Source: Kitagawia praeruptora (Eukaryota; Streptophyta; Magnoliopsida; Apiales; Apiaceae). Taken from it: a DNA stretch of 64,000 nucleotides. Numbering within the stretch: position 1 is the stretch's first letter; every line of letters starts with the position of its first letter. Both the position numbers and the translations under genes were made by a program. This document shows positions 22,725-36,016 of this stretch, piece after piece. The stretch is taken from assembly GCA_037693485.1 (NCBI GenBank), contig CM075353.1:44850001-44914000 (forward strand), in the 5' to 3' direction. Under the pieces are notes generated by a model. It saw nothing but the letters and a program-made list of their open reading frames with translations, searched no databases and was not told the DNA's origin.

Positions 22725-25700
22725 TGCTCGTTTCTCTCTCTTCCATATCTTATCAATTTTCGACCATTTACATGATCTAAGGCCATTTTCCAGCTTAGTT
22801 TTCAGTCCTATGTTCACTTCTATGGATGCATATCGTTTTTGTGATGATAATTTAGAAACCCATTTCGGGTTTTGACTGATTAGCTACAATTTTTATGTTA
22901 AATCGATGCCCATGAATTCTAGTACTTAATTATATGCTTGAATCATGTTGTGATGAGTTTAGCAGTTCGTGTTTGAATATATATGTATGTATAGCCTTGT
23001 TCGGTTGTGTTGCTCTAATTATAATTTGATGTTCTTGCTGTCTAGTTCGGTTATGATGCTTATACATAATTATATTCGATTTTAATTGCTTTATAATTGG
23101 TAGAAACTTTGTGTTGGAGGCTCAATTAAGAGTACCACTGAAGCTTTTGCCCGTCGGCCATGATTTCGTAATGAACCAGTGAATCGACAATGATGAACAT
23201 GAGTCAAAAATTTGATTTTTATTCATATATGATGTTTTTATTTTGTAATTAGAAGTTATAAGGGCTGCATGTATAATTTTCGGATTTTAATAGAATTAAT
23301 TCGAATTTATATGCATAATTATGAAATATTCGGTTTATTAAAAGTTATAATTCTTGATTCATGTTCGTTGATTGATTACATGTGTTAATCTCAAAAATAA
23401 AAATAGTTGCATGTGTGAATCTTTAGAATTTTATAAGTTAAATTCGAAATTTCATGATAAGAATGAGTTATATGATGTTAATGATTAGATAGATATGATT
23501 TAGTGATTTATATTTGAGAATTTATTAAATTGTTAAGTATTAATATTTGCTTGATGATTTTGGGTCCGTTGTGATATAAATGATGTGATGTGAATTGTCT
23601 ATGTTATAGATGCTGGTATGATATGAGAATTCTAATGTGGGTTTAAATAATCGATATTGGTCAAGGTAGTGCAAAGTCGGTAACTTAATAATGTAAGTTC
23701 GTAAGTGATATTTGTAAGTGTAGTTGATATATGTGATTTCGAGTAATGATAGTAATGAGATTGTGACTTGTAAGTGGATTAGAAATCCATTGGATTCGAT
23801 TTGGTTGTGTTTGAGTCGGTTATGTTTCGACGGGCTAGTCCATTTTACAAAGGAGATGCTGCCCGTTTTCCTTTAAAATTATATTCTTAAATTGTATAGT
23901 ATTATAATAGAAACTACTTGTAAAATGAGTTGACACTATCTGTTAAGTGTATAAGTGATTTGCATGATTAATATTTCTACGTGTTATGTGCCTTTATGAT
24001 TACCTGGTTATACTAAGTTGCGTTATAAATGTAACAAGTACATGTTATATGTGTTAAGTGATAAAGCGTTATAGGATTCGTTGGGTAGAATAGAGTTAAA
24101 TGATTAAGGGTAAGTAGTACTTTACATGTATATAGGTACCAGTAGGAGGCCCGTAAGAGCCAGCACGTGTGTAATTGGAATCTTAGAAGTGAGATGTTAT
24201 CGGAGTTAACTAGCATTTGATTCACGAATTATGGAGGAAAGATAGACGTATAGTCGATTAGAGACCAACGTACAAAGAAGTAGAGACTGACTAATAGAGA
24301 GTACCGAATCGATGTGTTGGAATCAAGACTACTTATACTAAGGCAAGTATTTCTATCCCTCACTTATTGTTCAAGTGAAGCATATCTGCTCATGTTATTT
24401 ATCATATTTTCATTCTAATCAATGTGTAAGTAACCTTGTACCTTCTTGTATCATTCCATTGAGCTATATTTTGATCTGTCTTTTGGATATACGTTAATTG
24501 CTATGCAACCCTTCACTACCTTTCTCTTGATTAACAATGAACTTTGATTCTATAACCTGTCCCCTATTTTAAACTTAGATCTATATTATATTTATCACCT
24601 GATACCTTAAAGATCCAATCAGACTTTCAAATCTTAACTATGATTTATAAAACTTAACACCTGTTTTATAATTTATTGATTGATAACTTTCTTCTAGTTA
24701 CCAAACCATGTTTTATAAACTTCAGCAATACTTACCCATTTTTTCTTAACTTCTATCCTACCGATCATTATTTTAAAGAACCAAGCTTTACTGAACCCCT
24801 GTTCTAAAGAACCAGGTTTTGACAAACCATGTCTTAAAGAATCATATACTATGGAAATTGGCTTTCAATGAATCTTACCTTGATAAAACTTTGTTTTAAG
24901 AAACTATATAATATTAAAGCCTTTTTTAAACTCAAAATCAAATGAATCTTGATTTAGAAAAGTGAGACTTATCTAGCCATAATCTGTTTAACAATGATTT
25001 CATCTATACAAAACCATTATCATCATAAACTGATCTGTTGTCCAGCTTTACTGTTTTAAAGCATATACTCAAATTTCTTCAATTCTGACTTTGTACAACC
25101 TAAATCTTAAAGATGTTTATACCCTTAAACTGTTATCATTACCAATAAGAATGATTCGAGTTTTTAAGTATACTTTGAGGTTCCTTAGACAGGGCTGATG
25201 TGTTATCAGTGAGTTTAAGTACATCAAAGTAAGGGTTTTCAAGTACTAGTAAAACTTTTCTAAAACTCATTTCTACAATAATTTATTAAAAATCTGCATT
25301 CGGTTATATTCATGCTATTCTAGTAACCCATGCTTTATCTCGAAATTCCAATTCTTGTAATCCTATATCACATATACTCTGACTCATACTCTTTTATCAC
25401 TGTTCATCAATATGATTTGATTACTTAAATGCTTTGTAGATTTAAAAGCTTTTCTAAGCTTTACTGTTTTTCAAAGTTAGGTTTTTATAAAATGTTTATG
25501 AACTCCGTCAAATGTTTTCTACGGATTCCTAAAGATTGGAAAGGCGTAAGAGGCCGGGTGACGCTGGTCCAACACTTTTAAAGGCCAATGTGTTGCCTCT
25601 TGGGAACCCAAGCTATCCTAATGAGAGGATTAATGTCCAGAGGGACTTCGTGTCCGGTATGGGGACTTTACGTGGCTGATCACCTGTACTGTCCGTTGTC

Positions 25701-26253
25701 GTGTAAAAACTCCAATCAGTTTAAATGTACATGTTTTTGAAAGATTTTATGAAAAGGATGTTTCAATGATAGAACTGTTTTAAAGAAAGGAATGTTTTGA
25801 TGAAAAGTTATGATTTGAAGAAAACGAAAAGTTTTCTTCTATAATGAAAATTGAATTACTCCCTTGAGTTAAATTGATCATTGATATTGTTCATCAATGA
25901 ATTATCGAGATATTGTTGTTTCACTATATATATTAATAACTTGCTGAGCATTGTTGGATCATTCTTGCTTCATTTTCCCTCCCCTTTTAGTTAGGGTTAA
26001 GGATTGACTACATACGAATGACAATTCGAATATGAGCGATGAGGTGTTTTATAAAGAATAGATTTCAGAGTCAGCATGGACTGCGCTTCAGATAAGAAGG
26101 TATAGTAGTTATAATAGTTGTTGTTATTTAGATTCTTGTTTCATACTATAACCTGAGATCGATCCTTGTTGAGGGGTCGTCTGTCTAATTAAGTTATACT
26201 TAATTGTAATGGTTATGGCACCAAATCTTGACCCCGGATTTGGCGGCGTCATA
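22026..26253 (+). repeat. 5' LTR of gypsy-1 (Tekay/Del type)
   Basis: It begins TATAACGACC and ends GGCGGCGTCATA just before the PBS, about 4228 bp. The 3' copy starts identically at 40787. The termini form an imperfect TATAACG/TATGACG inverted repeat instead of TG/CA. It contains a (CT)n run (22691-22722) and ends with ATCTTGACCCCGGATTTGG, a degraded form of the shared terminal motif. Confidence 0.8.
22691..22722 (+). repeat. (CT)n microsatellite
   Basis: Uninterrupted TC repeat of about 32 bases inside the gypsy-1 5' LTR. It generates spurious Ser/Leu ORFs. Confidence 0.95.
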
Positions 26254-26256
26254 GGT

Positions 26257-26267
26257 TGGTATCAGAG
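26257..26267 (+). other. PBS of gypsy-1
   Basis: TGGTATCAGAG, three bases after the LTR end, initiator tRNA-Met type. The following TAGCAGG departs from the consensus. Confidence 0.8.
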
Positions 26268-26441
26268 TAGCAGGTTATGGTCACTGAAACAAGTTATGAC
26301 AATTAGGAGTAAGTATTTAAGTTAGACATTATATAGAACGATTTAAGATAAGGTTCGTCTTAGCATTTCATGATGAGAGTTGCGACTTTATTTAGTATTT
26401 CGACGTGCGAGTAGGAGATCGATTCATCCAAAGGACTGGCT

Positions 26442-26567
26442 ATGGACGAGGCAACTAATCCGGAGCCGCATAAGCTAATTGGACAGTTGGAGCTACTAGC
26501 TGGAGGACACTATATCAAGATTTTCACGTATCTTCTAGAACTATATACGACTTTAACTACGATGTGA
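26442..26567 (+). pseudogene. Gag start remnant of gypsy-1
   Basis: An ATG opens a 41-codon reading frame beginning MDEATNPEPHKLIGQLELL and ending at TGA. Position (about 190 bases after the PBS) and composition fit the first codons of a Tekay gag. The remainder of gag, including any zinc knuckle, is not recognisable downstream. Confidence 0.45.
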
Positions 26568-28249
26568 ATGTTATAGAGAGAGTACGAGAAGAACTATAAG
26601 TATGATGCGAACATGAATACCGATATTTGTTTGGAGTAAGGGCGTAACTATTCCCTATTAGCCGTTGCTCTCATTTTATTCATTGTTTGAGAGAACTGTT
26701 TTAAAAAGGAATCGATTCTTATTATCATTCTGAATTATTGTAACTAATTCACGGTTTATATTATCGCTGAAGCATTTGTTGCACAATGATGATTAAAAAT
26801 CGAGAATGAAATGAGATCTTCTTATTTATTCAACTCATTATTGGCAGGCTGGTTTTGGCAACTAAGTGTATTAGCGCTTAGCCGATAAAAGTGAGATTAT
26901 GAGTAATTATGAATTTCTTAAATGTTTGTTTAATCAATAGTTGATGCATCTATGTGATGATTAATTATACTTCAATTTTTGAGAAGCTTTGTATATCAGA
27001 TATACCTAAACACAATCCTATTCTTTTCGAAATATCCCTATTTTTCAGAGGATACTCGAACCTACTTTATATACGAAAATTTTGTGATTCTTGAACTCTT
27101 TTCATTATTCCCTGTATATTTAATTTTCTTTATTCAAACTGGGATGGACAACCCTATATATCTTTGTGCTAGAAACCCTTATGATTCCTAAAGTTGTTAT
27201 TGATTGGAAGTAACAAAGGTAGATACGATGACATCCTAAGTGGTCAAGATTACATAAATGTCAATGGAGAATTAGTTGAGCAAGTATGAGAGGATGATAT
27301 ATTACAATAGGGATTGAGCATTAAGTCGGTTTGCTTATTGGATTCACAATACATATGCAAGAATTAAAATTACCAGAAATGAGTAAAGATAAGGAACAAG
27401 TAACAAGGGTATCAGAATATTAATTTTGTGAAGGTCGAAAGTTAAGAGATGATAGAGATATTTGGTGTATGGTAGTTGTTGTCAATGAAGGATTATTTAT
27501 GAACACCTGGTTATTTTACATTTTTCTTTAGATATAGTAGATGAAATACAACAATATTTGAATAGTTTTGAGACCAACTGCTGAATATAAATTCTAGAAT
27601 CAAAACAGGATAACTTGAGAAGCAAAGCAAAGTTAAATAGTTTGTTTCGAAGAAATTTCAACGGGAAGTGAAGTTTTGGATAAAGAGTAAAGTGACTGGA
27701 TTGGAGTGAACACTTTATGTGAGTGTAGTTTAAAGAGACGTGATTATTGGCAATAAAGGAGGCAGAGAATCGAGAAATTTTTAGAATCACTTTGGTAGAA
27801 GACAAGGAATTCAGTTGAAAAGGTATGTAAGATTTGGAAGAATAAAAAAACCGGAATAGTAGGGCAAGGTAGCCACCCATAGGATATGAATTAGCAGAGA
27901 ACAACAAGACTTCCATTGTCGGAAGAAAGAAGTTTAAGAGGAAGCATACAGAAATTTGTACCAAGGTAAATATCGAGAGTTGAAAGTGTAATCGGAGAGA
28001 ATGCTATGTTATCAGAATTAGAATCAGAAGTTTAGAGTTGTAGGCTATAAGCGCAGGAAGTAAGACATTTTATCAAGATTGTATCATGCCTGTCTCAATG
28101 AACATTCTGATAAGAATAACCAAACTATTACCTATCAATTACTTAAGAGTTAGAAAATTTTGACATGATTATGAGAGGAGCTATTAGGAATATGGATCGG
28201 TTGACTGAGTATGACGCACAGACTAAATGTAGAAAGAAGCAAGTTAAGT
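26568..28249 (+). other. Decayed gag/protease region of gypsy-1
   Basis: By position this should encode gag and protease. No frame longer than about 70 codons is open on the plus strand and I recognise no motif. A 155-codon minus-strand ORF (27497-27964) is hydrophobic, lacks homology I know and is probably chance. Confidence 0.5.
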
Positions 28250-29470
28250 TGCATACGAAAGATGGTAGTGAAGTGATATTTCAAGGATAAAAGCAAGACA
28301 AGAAATTTCTGACGTTCATGCAAGCGAAGCGGTTATTACGATAAGATTGCGAAGCGTATCTAGCATATGTGGTTGATGTAGAAAAAGCAAGTTCCTAGAA
28401 TGGAAGACATACCTATTGTGAATGAGTTTCCTGACGTATTTCCCGAAGAATTTTCCAGTTTACCTCCAGACCAAGAAGTTGAATTTATGATCGATTTAGC
28501 ACTTGGAACCGAATCTGTTTCTAAGGCACCCTATCGAATGACACCTGCTGAGACGAAAGGGTCAGCTACCCAATTACAGGATCTATTGGATAAAGGAGTG
28601 ATAAGGCCAAGTGTGTCCCCGTGGGGAGCACGAGTGTTGTTTTTCAAAAGAAAGGATGGAAGCATGAGGCTGTGTATTAACTATAGAGAACTCAACAAGT
28701 TAACTAATCAAGAATAAGTACCCATTACCAAGGATAGACGATCTGTTTGACCAACTTAAAGGAGCTGCACATTTTTCTAAGATTGATCTAAGATCAGGAT
28801 ATCACTAGTTGAAGATTAAGCTAGCGGATATTCCGAAGACTGCTTTTCGCACGAGGTATGGACATTATGAGTTTCTAGTGATGGCCTTTGGATTCACGAA
28901 TGCGCCTGCTATATTTTTGAATTTAATGGATCGAGTGTTCAAGAAGTATTTGGACAAGTTCGTAATTGTATTTATTGATGACATCCTAATATACTTAAGA
29001 ACCCTCGAAGAACATGTCGAGCCTGAGGATTGCATTGGAAACCCTAAGGAAGGAAAGATTATACGCAAAGTTTTCAAAGTGTGAATTTTGGTTGGAAGAA
29101 GTTCAGTTCTTAGGACATGTGATTAGTAAAGAAGGAATTAAAGTAGACCCTGCGCTGTTTACTACCGAAGATTTTTTCCTTATTTCGCGAAGATAGCGAC
29201 ACCTTTGACTAAGTTAAACCGGAAGAACGAGAAATTTGTTTGGAATGATAAGTTCAAAGAGAGTTTTTAAGAGTTGAAGAAGAGATTGGTTTCAGCACCG
29301 GTATTAGTATTACCAGATGATCAAGGAAATTTTGTTATCTGTAGCGATGCTTCACATAAAAGATTAGGATGCATATTGATGTAATATGGAAACGTTATCG
29401 CGTATGCCTCGAGACAGCTTAAACCGCACGAGCTGAAGTATCCGACACATGACTTGGAATTAACCGCAAT
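28250..29470 (+). pseudogene. Reverse transcriptase/RNase H of gypsy-1, decayed, 5' part
   Basis: Ty3 RT in several frames: AYLAYVVD, DIPIVNEFPDVFPEE, APYRMTPAE, GVIRPSVSPWGA, KDGSMRLCINYRELNKLT, KIDLRSGYH, RYGHYEFLVMAFG, then the catalytic FIDDILIY. RNase H then starts with CSDASHK and AYASRQLKPHE. Damage includes a one-base insertion near 28705, an in-frame TAG replacing Gln after SGYH, a small deletion near 29025, a larger loss near 29150 that joins VDP to the YYR(R)F region, and TAA replacing Gln near 29268 and 29383. It is split at 29470 by the CACTA insertion and resumes at 39105. Confidence 0.88.
29468..29470. repeat. CACTA target duplication AAT, left
   Basis: AAT here and at 39102-39104. 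Removing one copy and the element restores the open RNase H codons for Ala-Ile-Val (GCAATTGTG). Confidence 0.85.
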
Positions 29471-29850
29471 CACTACACCATAAAAGGCCTACGACAACAC
29501 CCAAAAAGTTGTTGTAGGCCCAGATATGTTGTTGTAGACCCAAAAAACCCCAAAGGCAACATTTTGCTGATGTTGCTATTTTTGTCGTTGCCTTTAGGGT
29601 CATTGGAAACATTCTTATTCTCTATGGCAACATCAGTTTTAATGTTGGCATAGACTTGTTATAGCAACATTATTATTAGTCTTTAGCAACCTAATATTAT
29701 GTTGCCTTTGGGTTAAACATTTTTTTTAAAAAAAATTGGTCCCACCAGTGGGACCCACTTTTGGGATCCACTATGGGACCCACTTTTGGGCCCACTGTGG
29801 GGCCCACTTTAATGCCAACACAAAATTTTATAGCATCAATGGCAACACTT
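29471..29850. repeat. CACTA left subterminal repeat region
   Basis: Multiple GGCAACAT, ATGTTGC and GTTGTAGGCC copies in both orientations, followed by a run of GGGACCCACTTTTGGG-like repeats (29745-29810). Such subterminal motifs are transposase binding sites in the En/Spm family. Confidence 0.75.
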
Positions 29851-30228
29851 TTCTATTTCCAACAAAAAATCATAAATATGAAAATATGCATTCCCTAGAT
29901 AACCAAATAAGCACAACCAACTTTACAACCATAATTATCCATACCAGATTCAATACATAACAGCTGGTGCCATAAGTACATACCAGATTTAATACAGAAC
30001 ATCTGGTGCCATAAGTACATAAACTACAATCCAAATTCAAAGCAAAAACTCTTAGTTGGTGCCATAAGCAAAAGACATAAGAGTTGGTGCACCATAAGTA
30101 CATAATCTTACTGGATACATAATAAAACTAATATAACAGCAAAAGACGGTCTAAAACATAAACACAGCTCCCCAAACAGTCACATAGACATAAACAGCAA
30201 ATTAAGAGCTGGTGCCACCAGTCACTGG
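29851..30228. other. CACTA internal segment, no recognised gene
   Basis: About 380 bases of AT-rich sequence with four diverged copies of AGCTGGTGCCATAAGTACATA-like text (29960-30110). The last bases, read on the minus strand, continue the open frame noted at 35279-35420 for about ten codons to a TAA stop. Confidence 0.5.
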
Positions 30229-30233
30229 AGTAC
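30229..30233. repeat. Solo-LTR target duplication AGTAC, left
   Basis: AGTAC here and at 35274-35278. Confidence 0.93.
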
Positions 30234-33200
30234 TGTAACGCCCCCAAATCCGGGGTCAGGGATTTGGTCGTCACGCGGAAAACCTTAATAACAAATCACC
30301 TGTTTAACCACATTAAACCATCTGTAGCCATTAATAATTGAGTTACAACATTTGAGACCCCAACCACCAAGCATCTTTTAGGTTATAGGGCTAGAAACAA
30401 GAATCAACTCCTTACTACTAGTATAACTTTGTTGAGAAGTACACCAGCAACTAATACTATTTTGCGCAAAGTAACATATATATTACACATCAATATACTT
30501 ACATATAACTTACTCCAGATATAAACTTTCTAGATCATATCGTCTTCATAAGGGCACGCTGCCCGCTTCATCTAAGCCATGCAGATAACCTCGTCTGGCT
30601 ACCTTCCACTGAAAAGTTAATATTTGAAAACAAGCAAGTATGAGCGAAAGAATTGCTCAGCAAGTTATTACTAGAGTTTAACAAAATATCCCATCAGGTG
30701 TATGGGTTTCCAACATTCAACCGATACTTAATATCATTCTTGAAACATTTATAACCACGAAATTCTATAGGGAAAGTATAATGTTTGAAAATAATATCAA
30801 CTGAACAATGTACCAATATAATATAAAAGGTGTCGTTACAAGGTAATTAAATAGCCACATCTTGTTTGCGCAGTAATACACCAACATAAACTTGCTGGTT
30901 ATTCAATATGAAATCACTTACTTATTGATAATATAATATCAGTTCTCTTCTATAACAAGATAATAATCAATACATCATCTTAGTATAATATCTCAAGGTA
31001 ATATAACATTTAAAATCAAGCTCTCAATATAATCTTTCCATTTCCTTTTATACAACAATTGTGTATAAAAGTAATATAAAATCAGTTTCTCTTCTTACTG
31101 TAAAACAATTCCATCATTTCATACCATTTTCCTTTTTCAGTACACAACTCTGAAAACCATTATCAATTCTTTCTTTTAAGTTTTGGGGATTTTCACTGTT
31201 GCCGAATACGTGAGGCACAATGATCAGTCGTCCTCCGTACCCGTCCCTTTTACTACCGATAGACGGAGGTAGGTTCGCCACCATCCCCCAGGAGGAAAGG
31301 TTCTCCACCATCCTCCCTCGGCAACTCTTGGGCCGGAATAAAATATTTAGTGCTGGACTGTGCCACTCCCAGACAGCCTCTTACGCTTACTGTTGCAATC
31401 CCCCTTTGTCAATCAATATTCCATTCACATTTCCATTCACATATATCATTTCCATTTCCATTTATCATTTCCATTCACATTTCCATTCTCATTTCCATTC
31501 TCATATCCGTATTATAATCATTTGAAAACATTTATACAGGTATATCAATTCAAGACACACATTCATTTCACTATGAAATTCCTTAAACAATCTTTTAACA
31601 ATATTTAATCACCCGTAGAACACTTAGAATATCTAAAGAATAACTATTCAATAATCCCTTTTAAATGAATATTATAATTAATATTCATTGAATTAAATAA
31701 CCATTAAAATAACATTTATCAATATCATTCCAGACATTTTTAACCAAAAATGTCTCATTTATATCCATCGAAATATCTTTATTATTATTCCGGAACAAAT
31801 CGATTGTAAGAAAACATTTTTTAAAAATAATATTCATCTAGTTAAATAATTTAATTAGACGAATAAGGTTTATTTAATCAGTAGATGCTTCCAGAGGTAT
31901 CTACTAATTAAATAAACACTAGTTTATTGGTGATGTTGCCATTAGGTTAATTATTGCGAAATTCTTTCTAAAAACTTTGTCCGGATTTTCGAAAATATAC
32001 ATTTCAAGATAACCCCTTCCACTTTTCCATTCATATATCCATACATTTAAATTACACCAACTAAAATACTTTACATGTAAATCCCTTTTTAAGAAAATCT
32101 GTAAACCTCAACCCTTGTCCCCTTATATAACAAAATATTTATTAATAACGTCTGACAAGGTTTAGAACTCAAAGATCCTCAATTTACACATAACTGTAAT
32201 ATTATAAAATAACTTTAGATAACAACTGATACCATAATATCATAAAAATAACCATAATAACAACTGATACCATTCCTCCCCATATCACTTTACTCTTTAT
32301 AGTATATCACTCTCTCCATATCACATATATTTCCAATCAAACCATTTTACTTAAAAGTAAACAATTTATCAAGATAAAGATAGAAGAAAATCTTGCAAAT
32401 ATGGACTGAAGTCTTATTCCACACATTTCATATATTTCAAAATAAATATACTCTGAACGATATAGTATGTATAAATAAACTTGCCTCTGGTCCTTAGCAC
32501 CAAACGGAACACAGCGAATAAATCCTTGGCGTTTCGCCCAAGCAGTTCCATGAACTTTACGCGACGCCTCGATCCTTCCTTTTTGATACACGTTGCTCCA
32601 CTTGATCACGCCCTAACGGTACTGTAATTGTTACGAGTACGTGTCAGTCCTACCTCGTATCTCGAGTAGACACCACTCGGAATTACCACTAAGTCACATA
32701 AAGTCAAACTATAGGTGTCCTTCCTATAATTGACTATTCTATTACCACTTAATGCACATAACACACTTATATCCATTTAATAGACTTAAACCAATTTAAT
32801 ATATAGATAATCCTCCAAACAGATACCTTATCCCTCGATAAAGACACACAATACACAATCAATCCTCAAGACACATTTAATCCTCAAATTAACACATAAA
32901 CCTCGAGACAACAATTACCCTCGAATTAAGTCACTTAACACGTATACACATATACAGTTAACACCCAAATCATACCTTTAAACCATTGAAATCAAATAAG
33001 TTAAATACATTAAAATGCAGGGGATTTTTAGAAAATTTCGGCATGAGGTATTCGTTTATCGGACTATGGGCACAGCCCCTCAAAATCAATCATAACCAAT
33101 TCCACCCTGTTTTTCAATTCACAATCCAACAACATCAATCGATATCCAACACAATCTCCAACCACAATTCATCTTTCATTTTAAACTATAACACCTTAGT

Positions 33201-35273
33201 AATTCTACCATAAAACATTTACTATTAATCCATTGTATACCGAACTTGGTAGTCAACTAAACAAGATAAAAACTAAAAACTTTCCTCTTTTGACCAATAT
33301 CAAATGAGGTCTTTAACTCATTCAAAATGATTTCTCAAAACAGGACACGCATAAAACAATTCAAAAACATAAAATGCTCCGGCGCATACTTTACTCCAAC
33401 ATTTTTAATAAATCCAAAAATTATTCATAAATCACCAAATTTTATAGGCTTCTTTCTGAATACCAAATAAAAATCTCATAAAAGTTTCCCATTCAATACC
33501 ATTTTCTAACTAGGTGAATCATTAATCCAAACTCAACACATAAACTGTTCATTAAATCTGCGCAACTTGCATTCTAAAAATTCTCATAAATTGAAAAATT
33601 AATCTTTGCCTCCAAGACCTCTGGGATTCCAAAACTGAAGATAATATCTTCACACCATAAAAATATTAGTCTGAAAAACATAGTTCATCTAGGACAATTA
33701 CCCATCCAAATACAACTCAAAAACAGAGCAGTTTCTTCCAACACAGTGACATTCAAATATTTTTAATAAATTGAAAAATCAATATTTTTACCCAAATCTT
33801 TTTCTGAAATCTTTATAATTCCTTGCTTTATCCTCAATAAAAGTTTCAATCCAATTTACAGATTTTAACTAGGTGAAACATAGTTCCAAAGTGCGAATCC
33901 CGAGAGGTTCGGGTGTCCTGCGCAGGTTTCACTAAAACGCCATTTTCTCCTTACTCGTTAACCCAAACGACGCACCGTTTTCTCCTACACAAACTAGACT
34001 CCGAATAGAACAAGTTTCATGAAGACACCACTGCCCAGATCAGTACCCACGAATACCAGTTCATCACGCAAAACAGGGCAGATTGCAAGCTCAAAACTAC
34101 CTTCTAGTTCTTACACAATAATTATCATTCATTAACATCCTCAACCCATTATTACAGTAACCATCAAAAAATAATACATCACTCAAGATTTGCTAAATAC
34201 AAGTTTATATGCTCATGGATAAATTTACAAAATCAAAGCTTAAGACAAAGATATTATACCTCTTTATTCAACATCATGCTCCACCAAGTTCATCTCAAGC
34301 TCCCATCAACTTTTCCCCAAGTTTTCTTCTCCTCCTCTCTTGCTCTCCCATGGTAGCTTCTTCTTCCTTTCTTCATCTCTTCTTCCTCTCTCTCACACAC
34401 AAACCTATCACCTATGTATACATACACATGTATATAATACCCCATCTTCTTTAATCTCTCTCTCTCTCTCCCCCTTTTCTCTTCTCTCTTTCTCTCTAAT
34501 CTTTTTCTTCTCTTCCCCCATACTCTAGAACTCTCTTCCCCCATACTCTAGAACTCTCCCGACTGTGTTTGTGTTCCTCTTAATGGGCTTAGCCCAATAC
34601 TAACAAATACTACTTATAATTCATTCTGGCCCGATTTAAAACACTACTGATAAATCTATAAATCATACTTAAATTAAATATTTGTAAAATTAAACTTTTC
34701 ATTTTTAAAATAAAGAATATTAAATTACGAGCACACACACATTTTTAAAATATTTTTCGGATAAAAAATGAATTAAATATGAATTTTCAAAGTTTTGATC
34801 CTTTAAATACAATAAAACTCTTAAAATCATTTTAAAATACCACAACTCCCAAATTAATCCACCCAACAATTTTAAAAACTTAATAAATAAATAAAGATAA
34901 TATTTCAAGAGATTTCATGATTTTTAATTCCTCCGATAATTTTATAAAATTAATAGAGGATCAAAATGCATGATTTAAATATATTTAAATCCTCAAAAAT
35001 ATAAATAAAATACATCAGCCTTCACAGCTCACACAAATCATCATATAAACACATAAACACAACTTCACATACATTCCACCTTCCAACAATAATCATATAA
35101 TATAGTTCATAATTACACTGAACCAGACAATAATTAAATAATTCGCTTTTGAAATTCCTTGAACTGGAATAATGAACAATAAAATAAAATAAAAAATTCC
35201 TCCTCATTTTAGGAAAACATTAATATTCTTAAAATAATACTAAAATCATTTTCTGAAAATTCGAGTTATTACA
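30234..35273 (-). repeat. Solo LTR, 5.04 kb, LARD/Tekay-related
   Basis: On the plus strand it runs from TGTAACGCCCCCAAATCC to CGAGTTATTACA with the AGTAC duplication, so it is an intact LTR without internal region, left by recombination between two LTRs. Read on the minus strand it is clearly related to the LARD LTR. The TGTAATAACTCG start, the GGCTTAGCCCAATA-like block, the CT/GA-rich tract (34455-34500), the block around 32450-32720, and the inverted-repeat terminus (about 30243-30270) all correspond. Confidence 0.93.
31420..31507. repeat. TTTCCATTC-type minisatellite in the solo LTR
   Basis: About seven units of ATTTCCATTCAC / ATTTCCATTCTC, roughly 12 bp each, partly irregular. Confidence 0.8.
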
Positions 35274-35278
35274 AGTAC
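35274..35278. repeat. Solo-LTR target duplication AGTAC, right
   Basis: Exact copy of 30229-30233. Confidence 0.93.
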
Positions 35279-35420
35279 CATCTTCATGGTCACTCGAGAT
35301 GGTCGCACAAAGCTCCCCAAGATCAACTGTGATCGCAACATCCTTGCATACGGCATCCAAATCACTTCCAGAATATCTAAAACAATAAGCACGGCGACCA
35401 GTGTAATGTACATGAAACAC
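35279..35420 (-). pseudogene. Unidentified coding-like fragment in the CACTA
   Basis: The minus strand is open from about 35420 to the solo LTR and, with the LTR removed, continues to a TAA near 30205. It includes RYSGSDLDAVCKDVAITVD and ends in a Gly/Ser-rich tail. It resembles an exon more than chance. SGSDL recalls the C-terminal part of AAA ATPases, but the flanking residues do not support that assignment. A transposon gene or another captured gene are equally possible. Function unknown. Confidence 0.3.
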
Positions 35421-36016
35421 ATCTATCTAAACAAAATTGTACTATTGATGTGCATCATCATGAAATCAATGTGGTTTGCATAATTTTATGATATAATCGG
35501 TAAAGAATCAACAAAGCATATCCTTTCTTTATAGTTGCATCTAAAAGACCAAATAAGTCAGAGTCATTTTACCTTCTATCTCTTTTTCAAGTCTCTGTAG
35601 GTCTTTGCCTGATGCAGAAACAAGGAGGATTACGACACCTTAAGTATAGTAAATAGATCTGAACTAAAAACTTTGTTGGCAAACTAAACGAATAATTGTA
35701 AAAAATTTTAGCACAAGAAAAACTGAATAACCTATGTAGTACAGGTCGCATAGACGCATATGTTTTTCTCAAGTCCAAACAAAAAATTGGAAAAACACCT
35801 TGTGTATCTAATATGCTAAGGACATGTAGAACAACTTACTAGGCAAGGAAAATGCAGGGTCTTTTAGCTTGTGCTTCAAAAGAATTCATCGTATGCTGAA
35901 AGGGAGTGCAAACAAAGTGAACATACTTAAATGACGTGCTTTGATAGCAGAGATGTGTCTTCTTAATTATATATGTGCACATGCATGTTAAACACTTTAA
36001 CAGGAGAACAGTTACT

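Noticed and set aside
22584..22875. ORFs across the CT microsatellite
   Set aside because: Coding potential comes from the repeat, inside an LTR.
27497..27964. 155-codon minus-strand ORF in gypsy-1
   Set aside because: Antisense to the expected gag/protease region, hydrophobic and Ser/Phe-rich from AT bias, no known domain.
34209..34544. ORFs with Ser/Leu or Arg/Glu runs near 34.4 kb
   Set aside because: They follow the CT/GA tract of the solo LTR.
35279..35420. AAA-ATPase (katanin/spastin-type) fragment suggested by SGSDL
   Set aside because: Only five residues agree and the surrounding conserved positions of that family do not. Left unidentified.
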